From Asparagopsis taxiformis (Eukaryota; Rhodophyta; Florideophyceae; Bonnemaisoniales; Bonnemaisoniaceae), in the NCBI GenBank assembly GCA_030407315.1, contig JALQPE010001902.1, forward strand, positions 62,001-126,000: a DNA stretch of 64,000 nt, read 5' to 3'. Every line of letters begins with the position of its first letter. The first letter of the stretch is position 1. The translations under genes were made by a program, and so were the position numbers. Of this stretch, positions 49,942 to 61,441 are shown piece by piece. The notes under the pieces are model-generated. The model was not told where the DNA came from. It did not search any database and worked only from the letters and a program-made list of their open reading frames with translations.

Positions 49942-52270
49942 TTGTGGTTGATGATGGGTCAAAGTGTGTGTGCGGTGTCATGAGGTCGCCTCTGACGGCG
50001 CATCTGGCTTTTCTATCCACAATGTTGTCGTTGGCGTCGCGTTTGTACCGGTATGTCATTGTGAGAGGGATAGATTTCGTGTCGGGCGGGATGTGTTCGC
50101 GTGGAGTCCATTTCATGACGTTCATTCCATCGAGTTTGTGCAGCTCATTGTCGTGGGCTTTTGCCCATTCTGCGGCGCCTGGGTATTCTTTTGTGCGCTT
50201 GTGACTTTCGGGTGAAGGTGTGAGTGCAGTTATCGACATGGGAATTGGTTGCGGCGTGTTGCTTGTGGTTGCGAATGCCATGGAGTGTTGGAGAGATGGG
50301 TCGAGCTGAGTGTTGTACGGATGAAAATTGAGGGCAGAAACGTGGATATTTTTGCCAGTGGATAGATCTTGTGTCATGACGGTGTGGACGTCTATCCCAA
50401 ATAAGTATCGGGTAAGGGTGGCTCGTGGTTGTAGTTTTGTTTCCGGGGAAAGGATCGGCACATAGCCGATCTCGCCAAATGCGAAGAGTCTTTTGTATTT
50501 TTGGCGGTGAGCCGAACCATTATGTGTAAGGTATGGCTTTGGTTACTGCATGTAAGGTGATTTTTTTCTTGAACGTGGCGTCATGTAGTGAGTCTTCCCA
50601 ATAGCTGTCGTTGAGGCTGCTGTGGGCTAGGTTGGCTCGTGCTGCGCTACCAGCGCAGCACGATGCTCAGTGAGCAGCGAGCCGTTAATTATTTCCGCAA
50701 GGCTGTTTTGTTCCGGTGTGTGCGGGACGGTGCGGATGTGGGTGATGTCGCGAGACTTCAGGGATCCTGTCAGTGCCGCTGAAAGGTATTATTTAGCATT
50801 ATCAGTGCGCAGGAAGCGGGGGTAGTGGCCGTGTGTCGTGCGTATGAGTTCCAAGTGGTTGGTCGTAATGGCGGGAACTTGTGAGCGGTCGGGAATGGCG
50901 TATGTTGTGATGTATCGTGACTTTGCGTCTATGAACGTTACGATGTATTTGTTGCCGTGTCTGGAAATTGGTGTAATTGGGCCGCATATGTCTGAAGAGA
51001 TGTGGTGCCCGAGGTTGTGTGGGTGGCTTGTGGGTTTATGCGGAGCCTTTTTGATTTTGGCTAGAGCGCATGCCTTGCACGTGAATTGTGGTGGAGCTGA
51101 GTCGTTGTTGGAAGAGAGGACTGACAGCATATTGTGTTTGCACATTTGATGCACTGTTCGCGGATTGGCGTGGGCAAGTTGTAGGTGGAGGTCCTGTGCT
51201 CGAGTGCTGGTCGTTTGCGGTGGGGGTTGTGAGTGGGGAGAGGGGGGGTCACGTCCGTGTGTTTGTATAGTAGGTGAGTTGGAGGTAGGTGGTGTCCATG
51301 TTTGCGTTTGAGGTTGTGGTGGATGGGTGGGGAAGAGCGGTGGTAGTGGTGTGGTATGTTGTTCGGTGTCAAATAGTCGTGAATGGGGAGGTGTGGTTGG
51401 TGGTGGTATGTTGGTGGGGTGATTGTTGGGGGTGGCGGCGGTGGGCGGTATGCTGGTGAGGGTGGTGTGATTGTGGGGACCGGAGGGCCGGTATGCTTTG
51501 TTGCCGGTCTGGAGCGCCAGGGGCAATCCCATTGTATTTTCTTTTTGGTGCGTGTGTTGTGTGCAGGGGGGGTCGCCAGTTGTGGGGTGAGTGCTGCGGG
51601 GTCTGTTTTCGGTTGTGTGAGATAATGTTGATGAGGGGTGAGATGTGGAGGTGCGGGAGGGGTTTGGGGAGGGTTTCTGGTTGGTACGGGCTGTGTTACA
51701 AGTTGAATGTCGAATGGTTGATTGACTCTCCGGTGGGTGGTCGCTGCGGAGAGTGTAAAGGCCGTTTTGGAAAGTGACGAGTTTTATTTTGCGGTTTGTT
51801 CCTTTCGGGTGTAGGAATGCTGCTGTAGGTGTGAACTTGACGTTGCCATGTTCGATCGCGAGCGAATGCACGGCTAGGAGGTTCTTCCGAATTGCGGGTG
51901 AATAAACTGCTTTAGGGATGTGGAGAGTCGTTCCGTTCGTGTGGATCTGTATTGGTCCAACGTGTGTTACGGGGAATATTTGGTTAGAGGCCGTTGATGT
52001 GAATCGTGACGCAGTTGTGCGTGTCATCGTTCGGGTGGGTGCGGATACGTGGGACGGGTAGGCACCCGAATCGAGAATGTATGACGTACTAGGTTCGGGT
52101 ACGGCGACTGGCTGTTGGATGGTCGATTCGTTGTCCTCGTTTGTCGCAAAGTTTGTCATGGTGATGCGTGGGACGGTGTTGTTTAGCGGGGGGGGGGTTG
52201 GTTTGCGCGGAGGGTACAGGTGGTGGTGGTTTCGTAGTTTCATACGTGTACGACACTCGTAGGTGTTGTG
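49942..52270 (-). pseudogene. Truncated Ty1/copia pol (protease, integrase, start of reverse transcriptase)
   Basis: Read leftwards: a degenerate zinc-knuckle-like YLACGSPKQVVHIAP (near 52310), the protease motif SYILDSGAYPSH, then a long Pro/Thr/His-rich linker. The integrase zinc region follows (LHLQLAHANPRT, CKACALAK), then the core (SSDICGPITP, FIDAKSRY, LRTDNAK) up to a stop at 50789. After frameshifts, 50461-49942 gives the start of the RVT_2 reverse transcriptase (AAEWAKAHDNELHKL, RCAVRGDLMT). It stops exactly at the CACTA terminus (49941), so the catalytic reverse transcriptase, RNase H and 3' LTR are missing. The element is dead. Confidence 0.85.
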
Positions 52271-52436
52271 GGTTGATCATTGGTGCAATGTGCACCACTT
52301 GTTTCGGGGAGCCGCATGCCAGGTATGGGAAGGGGTGGTGTGGTGTGGTGGCGTATGGTGTGACGCAATTTATTTCGTCGACGCGCGCGCGTTCGCTGCG
52401 ATTGCGTCGGAATGAATTCGCGTGCATCTATCTTAG

Positions 52437-53146
52437 TAAGTTAGTAGTTAGTTAGTAGGCGAGCGTACGCGTGGCGTTTTGATTACGTGTCACGGAGCGT
52501 CGATGCGAGCGCGTGCGCGCGAACGTTGCCACGAAACCGCGAGCCCGGCGCCACGTGTAGCGATTTTTACAGATTTCCTTTTATTTCCCTTTTTGGGTTT
52601 TTTATGACGAAAGTTTTTTTCCCAAATATTTCCCTTTTTGCGTGCGAGCGAGCGGCCGCCAGCCGGCCACGCAAGGACAGCCTGTCCTGAGTAGTTAGCT
52701 ACTAATGGTCGTTCAGCTTCGCACCTTACCAATAAACAGCCAGCATCTTCGCAGCTACGAGTTAAGCGTTTAGCGAATCGCGAGGACCGATTGCGTTACA
52801 ACGTTGCGTGCGGGTTGCTCACGATCGCCGACGTTCGCGTGCGCGCTGCGCATAAACCGATCGTCGAACTGCGTCGCACGCCACTAGGCCAGGGATTTAT
52901 GACCCCTGTGTGGATCGCATTGTGCTCGAGTTTACTCGGTGATCTCGCCCTGAGATCACGGCTTGCGCCGGCCCGCGAATCCCGTGTTGCGATCGATCCC
53001 TACGCGTTCCGCCGTTGTACCACCCGATCGCCACCGCGACCGAGCGACGCGCAAAACGCAAGTTCAAACAGCGCGATCCGGTTCACCTCGCTCTGACACG
53101 GCTAGCAATTCTAGAACTCCCTTAGCGATCGCCACCCCGGCTGGTC
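52437..53146. mobile_element. GC-rich insert between copia gag and pol, possibly a solo LTR
   Basis: About 700 bp splits gag (ending at 53147) from the zinc-knuckle region. Its composition is unlike copia and like the gypsy-rich DNA further right (many CGCG motifs). It has an AATAAA near 52730. The ends and any target duplication could not be fixed. Confidence 0.4.
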
Positions 53147-53785
53147 CTACATATGGTTATGGAAGTAATTGGTGGGTTGAAGGTTTATGGGTTGTTTGGT
53201 GCGTGTTTTGATGGTTGCCTCTGCGCGGCGGAGTCGTGTTGTGAGTTCTAGGATAGTTGATGGTGGGTTTTGGGTGAGGACTTCATTCGTGGTGCGGTAC
53301 TCGAGATTGTCGCGTAGGCCGAGGAGTATGAATTTGATGGTTGTGCGTTCGTCTTCAATTGACAGGTAGGACGCATTGCGCATTGTGAGGCGCATGGAAT
53401 CATGCTTTTCCAGATACTCTTCTAGTTCCATGCCTGAATCTAGCGTGATTGACCTGGCTTGTTCCTCGAGGAGCTTAGGTGCGATCGATGTTGAGTATCT
53501 CATGTGGTTGAGTAGGTATGTTGTGAGGATGCATGGTGGCGAGTTGAGTACATCGTCGGAAAGTCGGACGGCGATCTTGTACGGAATGCTTGAGATTATG
53601 AGTAGGCTCAGCTTTTCTTGGTCGTGTTTGAACTTTTGGAAGTCGGTCGGGTCAGCGGGAGCTGTGGTGCTGGGATCGAGGTGTTGTGAGAGGTGTATAT
53701 CTGTAGCCAGTGCTTCTAGGGTGCGCTTCCAGAAGCGGTGGTTGTCAGCGGAGAGTTGGGGAAGTCGTGTGTGTTCAGCGGTCAT
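53147..53785 (-). CDS. gag: Ty1/copia gag
   Basis: A 212-residue frame from the ATG at 53785 (MTAEHTRLPQLSADNHRFWK), with the copia gag (UBN2-like) pattern: an N-terminal N-x-x-x-W segment, SLLIISSIPYKIAV in the middle, and LEEYLEKHDSMRLTM, then TTIKFILLGL. It forms the capsid of the retroelement. The frame ends where the GC-rich insert begins, so the natural end is probably cut off. The coding part is otherwise intact. It follows a short LTR-like region with a priming-site-like GGTTATGGGG. Confidence 0.78.
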   Translation of the reverse strand: MTAEHTRLPQLSADNHRFWKRTLEALATDIHLSQHLDPSTTAPADPTDFQKFKHDQEKLSLLIISSIPYKIAVRLSDDVLNSPPCILTTYLLNHMRYSTSIAPKLLEEQARSITLDSGMELEEYLEKHDSMRLTMRNASYLSIEDERTTIKFILLGLRDNLEYRTTNEVLTQNPPSTILELTTRLRRAEATIKTRTKQPINLQPTNYFHNHM

Positions 53786-53839
53786 GGTGGTGTTGGAAGT
53801 TCGTTTCGTGGCGCGGTGGGTAGATATAACCCCATAACC

Positions 53840-53998
53840 TGTTAGAACAGATAAACCGTTACCTTCTTTATTCTGGTGTGTCTCTACGTTGCTTCTTTTA
53901 TATCTGGCCGTGCGTCTGTTGCGCCGGCGGTTTGGACAGCAGTCCATTGTTGGCATCCTGACAAAGAATGTTGTGCCTGCGCAGACACTAGAGTTGGC
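53840..53998 (-). repeat. Probable copia 5' LTR
   Basis: On the minus strand it has TATAAAAG, AATAAAG and an end TTCTAACA, directly followed by GGTTATGGGG, which resembles a copia primer-binding site. A start near TGCCAACTCT (53998) is a guess. There is no second LTR to compare, since the 3' part is lost. Confidence 0.45.
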
Positions 53999-55550
53999 AT
54001 GTCGCCTGGTTATATAGATATCCCATCGGAGTGGAGCCGATTGGCCGGGCCAACCCGCGCGCTCGATTCCAGCGTTGCTCCCCTTCTTCGCGCGAAAACT
54101 ACATCACTGGCTCCAGCGCGTTCCACGGCTCTGGAGTCAGTCAAGTGCCAGGTGAGCAGCGCGTCGGTGCGCAGGGCCGAACTCGCACAAGTTCCGGGAG
54201 ACACGCCGATTAGCGCGTGCGATAGCTTCAGTGTGAGTCACGATGCGACTGTTGCGTCGCGATAGGCGTACAGCGCACCGTCGGCGAAAATTACGTGGCG
54301 TGAACGACGAAATACTTGCGCGGTGAGCGAACGGTGGCCTAAAAGTAAGCGGCGAATCTTGCGAGGCGAAAGATGCCGGTTCTTTCGTGGCGCAAAAAAA
54401 CGACGAATCTTGCGTGGCGCACAGGTGGCGGCTCGAGTGTAAACAAGGGTATTGCGAAAGCGCGAAAGCGGCATTTCCGCGTCAAGCGTTGACGACGCCC
54501 GCTTGGCTGCTCGGACGCGTATATGGATAGAGGGCAGATGACCGTCCGCTAGAGCGAGGTAGTTCGCGTAACCTTCAACGGGTGGCGCAAGCGTTAGACT
54601 TGGGCCGTCTCATGAGTCGTTGCGATCAAGTAAGTCGATTAGTTGGCGTAGGTGATATGAGTGGTGTGCAATGGTCGGGTCATGCGCACCCTATCGTGCG
54701 GGTGCGCGTACGCCATTGGCAAACGTCGCGCTATGAACGGCACCAATGCGTCTGGCACAGCGGTGGGTCTGGGGCATGCGAAATTGTTCGTCCATTACGC
54801 GGAGCGCGACAGCATTTGGTTGGCGTCGCGGTTTGTTCCTTTGGCGTGATGTCACGTTGTTGTTTCGTGATGCGTGGCTTCGTGTGCGCGCCGGGGCGAG
54901 CACAGCTGCGTCATCAACCTTCTCTGCGGCCTACTTGCCGGTGTCAGTCTCTGCGCGACCCGTAGCGGGTGATGATGTGTCGGCGCGCGTTCCCGTTTCC
55001 GCGTTAGGCCTTCCGCCAGGGTCTGGCCCACTTGCTGCTTGCGCTGCGAGGATGCCATCCTTGGTTCGCGCGTCTGACAAACCCGGTGGCGTTTCTGGGT
55101 TCACTTACGTGGCGTACGGGGCTGCACCTTTTGACTCGCCAGTCGCGCGGTTGTGCGGCTAAGTGGCATCGGTAGATGTGTACCGACGCGTGTCTTCGCG
55201 GAGGCGGGGCTCTTCGTTGGGCGCTTTTGGCGGTTGGGCGACGTCGCGGGGCCGGTATCGGTATCGAGCTCGGCAGCCTTAGGAGTGGCCCGTTACAGGT
55301 CCTTGCGAAAGCGTGGGATGATTGGCGCTCGCAGCGAACTTACGGGCTCCCAAGTTTCGTCGCAAGGCGAATATGGAAGGGATATTCGCCTCTCGACGAG
55401 TCGTCGATCCCCTCGGCTGTGAGCTTGTTGATCATGAACTCACGCGTCCCGTACCCAGCTTCAGGGTTAACCTGTCATGCATCGTCGAACTCTCGTTCCT
55501 TCTGTCGCTTTTCGATGTTAGTTCCTTCGGCGTCGTCGTGGGTGCGGGCG
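53999..55550. other. GC-rich retroelement-like non-coding region
   Basis: High-GC sequence with many CG dinucleotides. Open frames on both strands are compositional. Its position, beyond the C-terminus of the minus-strand gypsy integrase, suggests a 3' LTR or untranslated region. No LTR pair could be matched. Confidence 0.35.
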
Positions 55551-55553
55551 ACG

Positions 55554-56435
55554 TTAACTCAGGCGCGTATCGCGCGGCGCGTGGCGAACACGGTCAGAGA
55601 TGACGAGTTCGGGAACACCGTCTATTACGATTTCAAAGGTATGGCGACGGCATCTTATCTCTGGGAAGGGCCAGATACGGGATAGTCTAGCTTTGACGTG
55701 CGCAATACATCGTCTCGCTGCGTTCGCGTCTTCGCTCCGCATGAGTATCCAAGTACACTTGGTCACCGACCCTAATGTCCTTGTTTACCGTGCGTACGCT
55801 GCGATCGAAGTCGCGTTTATATCGCGCTTGCACTTTCTTTAACGCGTTTGCCGAGCATGCGTATGCGTGCGATAACCTTGCGAGGAATTCCATAAGAAGG
55901 AATGGCTTACTGCGTATCTTGTCCACTTGCTCTGTTCCTAGCTATACAGGGTAACGTGTCAGCGTCAATTCGAACGGTGACGTATTCGTCGAGCAGTGTA
56001 TTCCGCGGTTGTAAGCCTACGCTAGCGCGTCCAAATGCTCGTCCCAATCCCTCCGCTCTTCGTCAACGTAATGGCGCAGCGTCGCGACGATGGTGCGGTT
56101 CATGCCCTCGACTTATCCGTTCGCCTGCGGATGACATGTCAAAACCCAGCCTCGGCAAAACAATTTTGCGACGGCGAGCGCGGATACGCGTCCGAGCGCG
56201 ATGAGTCGGCAAAGCTTACTAAAGCGGTCGGTGATTACGAGTACGAAGCGGCGTTGACGCGGAGTCCCGGGGAGTGTGGTCCCAATATATCGATAGCGAC
56301 GTCTTCGAGCGGACGCGTCGCGGGGAATAGCTTCATGAAGCCCTGCAGGGCGTTCTTGTGGCGATACTGCGTGACGCGGTTGCGAGCACATGCATCGCAC
56401 TGTCTAACCGTGGTGTAGACATCTACGCTCATCAT
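55554..56435 (-). pseudogene. Ty3/gypsy integrase fragments
   Basis: Read leftwards: the integrase zinc region (VRQCDACARNR), then DVAIDILGP and, in another frame, RRFVLVITDRFSKLCRLIAL (catalytic core), then the C-terminal part (ALKKVQARYKRDFDR, VGDQVYLDTH at about 55740-55850). Several frame changes and stops make it non-functional. It lies back to back with the reverse transcriptase part on the other strand. Confidence 0.8.
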
Positions 56436-56559
56436 CGGCCATTATTATGCGCCTCGACCGCCCGACGACGCGACGCAACGCTACGAATCCGCCGGACCCG
56501 CGTGATACCGACGGAATTAAGAACTCGACGCCGCATTGGGAAGACCTCTAACGCACGAC

Positions 56560-57967
56560 GGTTTACGACGAGCGGGTAGACGACGACCTACACGCGCAAA
56601 TTATCGAGATGCTGCGAAAGCACGAGCGAATGTGGAATGGCACACTGGGAGCCATCCACGCGACGGAACACCGCATCGAGTGGATTCCGGGGCGTCCCCC
56701 GTGAACCAACCGCCATACCTCGCAGGACACGCGTCGCGCGAAATTATACGTACGCAAGTGGAGAAGATGCTACGCACCGGAGTAATCGAGCCCAAGAACG
56801 ACGGGACCCCGCTTCTGTATCGACTACCGCCGCCTAAACGCCGCTACCGTGAAGGATGCATATCCGATTCCGCTAATAGACCACTGCGTCGATTCGCTCA
56901 GCGACGCGACGGTTTTCACTACGCTGGATTGCAACTCGGGATACTGGCAAATCCCAGTAGCGCACGCCGACCGCGATAAGACTACATTTACGTCGCACGT
57001 CAGTACGTACCGTTTCCGCCGCAGGCCATTCGGGCTCTCGAACGCGCCAGCGACGTTTCAACGCTCACTCGATATTCTACTCGCTAGCGTAAAGTGGCAG
57101 CATTGCCTTGTCTACTTGGATGACGTAATCATCTTCTCCGCCGACGTAAAGGCGCACGTGCACCACGTCGACGAGATTCTGGGAATCCTCAGACGCGCTG
57201 GAGTTTCGCTGAAATTCGCGAAGACCGAGTTCTTCAAGCGCTCCGTGGACTACTTTGGACATACAATCTCACCTGGGAAGCTTTCCGTACCGACGACGAA
57301 GTGCGACGCGCTGCGCGATGCGACGTACCCGACGACGAAAATGCAGTTGCGAATTTTTCTGGGAACTTGCAACGTATACCGCCGATTCGTCGAGAAGTTC
57401 GCGTTCATAGTGGCGCCGCTTACGCAGTTGCTGAAGAAGGACCAAGGAGATAACTTACCTCCGCCGACGCCGGAGCAAACGCGCACGTTCAAATCATTGC
57501 GACAAGCGATGCTCTCTCCGCCTATTCTTCGTCTACCGCGCGAAGGGCACCCGTACGTGCTCGATACCGATGCGTCCCAAGGACTAATCAAATGCGCACT
57601 ACTTCAGCTAGAAGCGGATGACGACGTACTACATTCAGTCGGATACTGGTCGCGCACGCTTAACGACGCAGAACGCAATTATTCGACGACGGAACGCGAG
57701 TGCCTCGCAGTGGTATGGGAAGTTTTGCTACTAAGCGCCTACTTGGAAGGACGGAAGTTCATCGTTCGCACGGACCACAACTCGCTACGCTGGATCCTGA
57801 ACATGACCTCCGCGGAAGGAGAACTGGCGCGCTGGCGATTGCGGCTCGCCGAATTCAAATTCGACGTCGAATACAAGAAGGGTAAGCACCAGGTCATCGC
57901 TGACGCGCTTTCGCAAAAAGCAACGCGCAGCGGCGACGAAACGGAAATAACGGACGAGATACCTTGA
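56560..57967 (+). pseudogene. Ty3/gypsy reverse transcriptase and RNase H
   Basis: The long frame 56849-57967 has MKDAYPIPLID, TTLDCNSGYWQIPVA, RRPFGLSNAPATFQR, LVYLDDVIIFS (the YxDD active site), then RNase H (YVLDTDASQGLIKCAL, YSTTERECLAVVWE, DHNSLRWIL) and the connection region after KGKHQVIADALS. Upstream, 56640-56830 supplies the N-terminal fingers in other frames (ASREIIRTQVEKML, GVIEPKND), so at least one frameshift breaks the gene. The integrase should follow on the same strand but lies on the other side and opposite strand, showing an inversion. Catalytic residues are intact. Confidence 0.88.
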
Positions 57968-58079
57968 TTCGATGCCGCGAACATCGTCGAACCGCACGCG
58001 AACGCTTACGCTCGTACCGACGCCGCGCTACTATGCTACTACGCAGAATACTACCCTAGTGTCTATCGGACAAGTGGCT

Positions 58080-58690
58080 TCATATGAGGCCACTTTTTAC
58101 CACCATAGTTGAAATTGAAAAAATAAACGATTAGCTCCAATTCTGCCACTAGAAGACTCGCCGGCGAGATTGATGGTGTGGCAGGGCAGAGTGAATGCTT
58201 AAATTTTAATTCTCACGTGAGAATGACGTACGTCAGCAAACAACAACTCCATTGCAATCCCGAAATCACAAAAGAATGGTGAAACCACTTGATTGTCGCC
58301 AAGATGTCGGTCTCGAGATTCTAGTGTGCTCCCGGAAATGTAATTGAAATTACTTTAATCACATTGATATTACCAATATATCCGTAAACTAGAGTGAAAT
58401 CTACAGGGGTGCCAAAATTTTGTCATACCGGAACTGGTCGAGCTAAACTCAATCCGGACTAGTTTGCTACCCGGATTGAGTTTTGCTCGACTAAGTCGAG
58501 TATGAAAAACAGGCCTCAAAAGGCTCAGAACGGGGTAGTGCCCCTCTCTTCGTCTTGCTGGACAAGCGTGTGTCTCAAGTAAACTAGTATCCAATATGGA
58601 ATCTTGGTTTTCTAGTGAAGTGGGTCAACGATAGTGCACCATGGTGCACTATCGTTGACCCATTTCTCAATCATCTTCGCACATCCTTCC
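58080..58690. repeat. Non-coding region with two strong inverted repeats
   Basis: 58621-58662 is a perfect 42-bp palindrome centred on GCACCATGGTGC with no loop. Around 58437-58497 two 21-nt arms (AAACTCAATCCGG and its near-inverse) flank a short loop. No gene was seen. These may be small foldback elements or borders of lost elements. Confidence 0.8.
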
Positions 58691-59315
58691 ACCCGTGCTT
58701 CTTCTCCCTATAAAACCACTACTCGTGGGTGACGGTGAAGCTCTCCAGTTCTACAGCTGTTTACGAATGTGCAAGCAAAACTACCTCTCATCCATTCTCG
58801 GGTATCTCGCCAAAGGCGTCCGGTGGACCTCTTCTGACCAAACATCCGGTACCTCCAGTACTTCTGCTTCCCGTGATTGCTCTAAACCTGAGGAGGTCAC
58901 AAAGGGTTCTGTCCTTCAGGCGTGCTGCCGGTTTCTGTCTTCGACTCCTGTTCTTTTAAAATAATCTTGTCCTACACTCTGGATAGTCCTGGAAGTATTT
59001 CTTCCAGAACAGAGAAACAATCAGACTACTGATTCCGAAACAGTTTCATGTCCTCTACATCGATGTGCCCTGGTCTATCCTGTCTCAAAGTATGAATCTC
59101 AAAATTACAAGGTACAGAAGCTCATGGGAAGTTGGTTTCTTCCTCTTACCGCTGGAGTTCGAAAGGTCGGTCTTATCCACAACAGTACTCCTGAACTATG
59201 CTCCATCAACTTTACAACTCGTTCTATGACACATGGTGGTCCATCTTTCCTCGATGGTGAACATTTTTCTATCACCATTAGAGGAAATGGATACCCTCCC
59301 AGGGCAGGCTAGCTT
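58691..59315 (+). pseudogene. Degenerate C-terminal remnant of the CACTA transposase
   Basis: The frame 59124-59312 ends SITIRGNGYPPRAG followed by a stop. The intact transposase ends SVLTREDGYPPRSA followed by a stop, with similar preceding residues (LDGEHFS against LSGGEVS). Upstream short frames (58695-58970) may be the rest of the C-terminal module but could not be aligned. A dead copy of the transposon once lay here, on the plus strand. Confidence 0.5.
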
Positions 59316-59861
59316 TCTATTACTAATCGGTATAATATTGTTTATATAAATTTATATATTACTAACAATCTATGTTCCCTGCTCTACTTTCCCACCTCAC
59401 ACAACATCAAAACATCAAATCTTTACGTGAACGTATCTTCTGCTCTGCTCCCTGAAAATAACTCATTTCATATATACGTATCTACACTCTAATATATTTT
59501 TGTGCTTTTTAGCAACTACTTGTACATCCCTCTTTACACGTATTCCATACCGCGTCCTTTCGACTTCGTCCTTCTGATTTCATTCTCATTCTCTGAATAT
59601 ATTCAAAGAACAACAAAGATGTATCTTTGTTCTTTCACTGTACTCACAGTGCATGGTGCGCTGTAAGATTTCTGACCATCTTGGACGTCTTCATCTGCTG
59701 TGCGGCACAATTGTCCGCCAGTTTTTTAAATAGCAAAAAGTGCGCGCTTTAGTTTCGCCAAGCGTCATGCCAAGCGTCTTTTCTGACCGCCACGGGCACA
59801 TTCTGTCGACATTTAAGCGCCTACCGTCACTCTTTTCCACTCTTCGCGTCACTCTCTCACG
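59316..59861. other. No recognisable gene
   Basis: AT-rich sequence with short frames only, no array and no RNA gene seen. Confidence 0.4.
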
Positions 59862-59925
59862 TTATCACCCAGGTTTGCCGTTCTCTACTACCCTGTCAGT
59901 AGAGAACGGCAAACCTCGGTGATAA
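59862..59925. repeat. 28-bp stem hairpin with 8-nt loop
   Basis: Arms 59862-59889 and 59898-59925 pair with a single mismatch; the loop is ACCCTGTC. It lies in unique non-coding DNA and may be a miniature foldback element. Confidence 0.92.
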
Positions 59926-60734
59926 TGTACTTCGCATTCTATGGAATGCAAAGAACGATCGCGCGTATTTCATGGTTACAGAGTAGTTAGGGGATCCCCT
60001 TCTGCTTTCTCAATTCCCTCCCCCTTCCCATGTAAGTTCTCCCTCTCCATCTCTACTCTGACCTAGACGCTACAACATATACTAACAGACTTTCTCTCTC
60101 CCATACTTCGGTTCTTTCTTCTCATTCTCCCCTTCCGCTACCCTTTTGGTACGTATTTTCACCTCATCCTTAACCGCTATGGGTTCATTTCAATTTCTCA
60201 CTTTTTCCTCTATTGATCATTTCCATACTTCATTTCGTCTCTACTCTACTCCGAAATAGGAAATAGGCCTTAGTTTTTCATAGTTCGGAGTACACAGATA
60301 GCAGTTCTGTAGAGTAGTAATGATAGCACTATCAATAGTTTAATTCAGAGCTCTTTCAAACTAAACTTTCTGTCCCCTTCCCTACCAAGAAGAGATTCAA
60401 TTCTGGTCGACATGACCAATCTGTCATATTTTCAGTTCCTATCCGTCCTACCCTTCCCATCCTATAGACCCTATGATTAGAAAAGTGGCGTCTCCAACCC
60501 GCCGAATGCCAGCGTCCCACCCTATCCATTCCGTCCTGTCCGGTGGTAAATTCCCCCTCCTTTCCCCCCTTCAACCCCCCTCTTTGATGGTACTATACCA
60601 GTCAAATCAGTACTACAATCCACCTATACTGCTGGTTTGCAACCATTACACTGCAACAAAAATCCATACAATATGATGGAAAAAAACTTGTGTATACACT
60701 GGTAGAATCTAATTCAGACTATGGAATTATTCCA
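59926..60734. other. Pyrimidine-rich non-coding region
   Basis: C/T-rich plus strand similar in style to 4200-5165. Short frames only. Confidence 0.4.
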
Positions 60735-61185
60735 GTTTTTCGACTGCTCCAAACCAGTGTCGGGTCTGGTTGAAAACCAGTGGGTAGGCTGGTTTCAACC
60801 AGCTGATGTTCTGGTTTCCAACCAGCACTCACTATGCCTACAACCAGCCTACCCTCTGGTCATATTCCATCACCAACACTGGTATACTCCACTTCATTGG
60901 CTGGTCAAAATCCAGATCACCTCCTGAAATTAACCAGCACAGTACGCTGGATCATAACCACTGTCCGACCCACCGCCGTGGCCTGGTGCAAACCAGTACC
61001 CCCTGGCCAAACCATCCAAACCACTAGTTTTCCACCAGGCCACTCGTACTGTACAAGCACTGGAATTTCACCAGCAAATTTACTAAAATATTCGATGGGG
61101 CTTATCCAGAGGTTGGGGATCGTTTTACCCAGCGACGTGACCTGGTTTTTCACCACTGTACGAACTAATTTCTGGGCTGGAAAAA
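60735..61185. repeat. CTGGTT/AACCAG palindrome array
   Basis: More than fifteen CTGGTT, CCAGT or AACCAG half sites, several as close inverted pairs (TCTGGTTGAAAACCAG, CTGGTTTCAACCAG). The layout is like the CAGTA subterminal arrays but with a different motif, so it is probably the subterminal region of another CACTA-like family. No CACTAC terminus was found beside it. Confidence 0.7.
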
Positions 61186-61441
61186 TAACCATTTTTGCTC
61201 ATGCTGTGTAGTCATGGGAACAGCAGGCGCGGTAGCCAAGAGCGAGCGCAGGTAGCTGGCGAGTTGACGAGGAAGCGAAAAACGAATGCGCGTAGCGAAC
61301 GAGCTGACACCGCAACTACAAGCGAATGCGCGACGAATTAACCAGCGACGATGGGAACCGCGCGCGACGAACTGATGAAGCGGGCACGCCGCGACGAACT
61401 TCTCCTGACGCGCTAACCGCCCCAACTCACCTCCTTTACCC
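61186..61441. other. Spacer before the second CACTA end
   Basis: GC-richer unassigned sequence ending in CTTTACCC directly before the CACTAC terminus. Confidence 0.35.
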
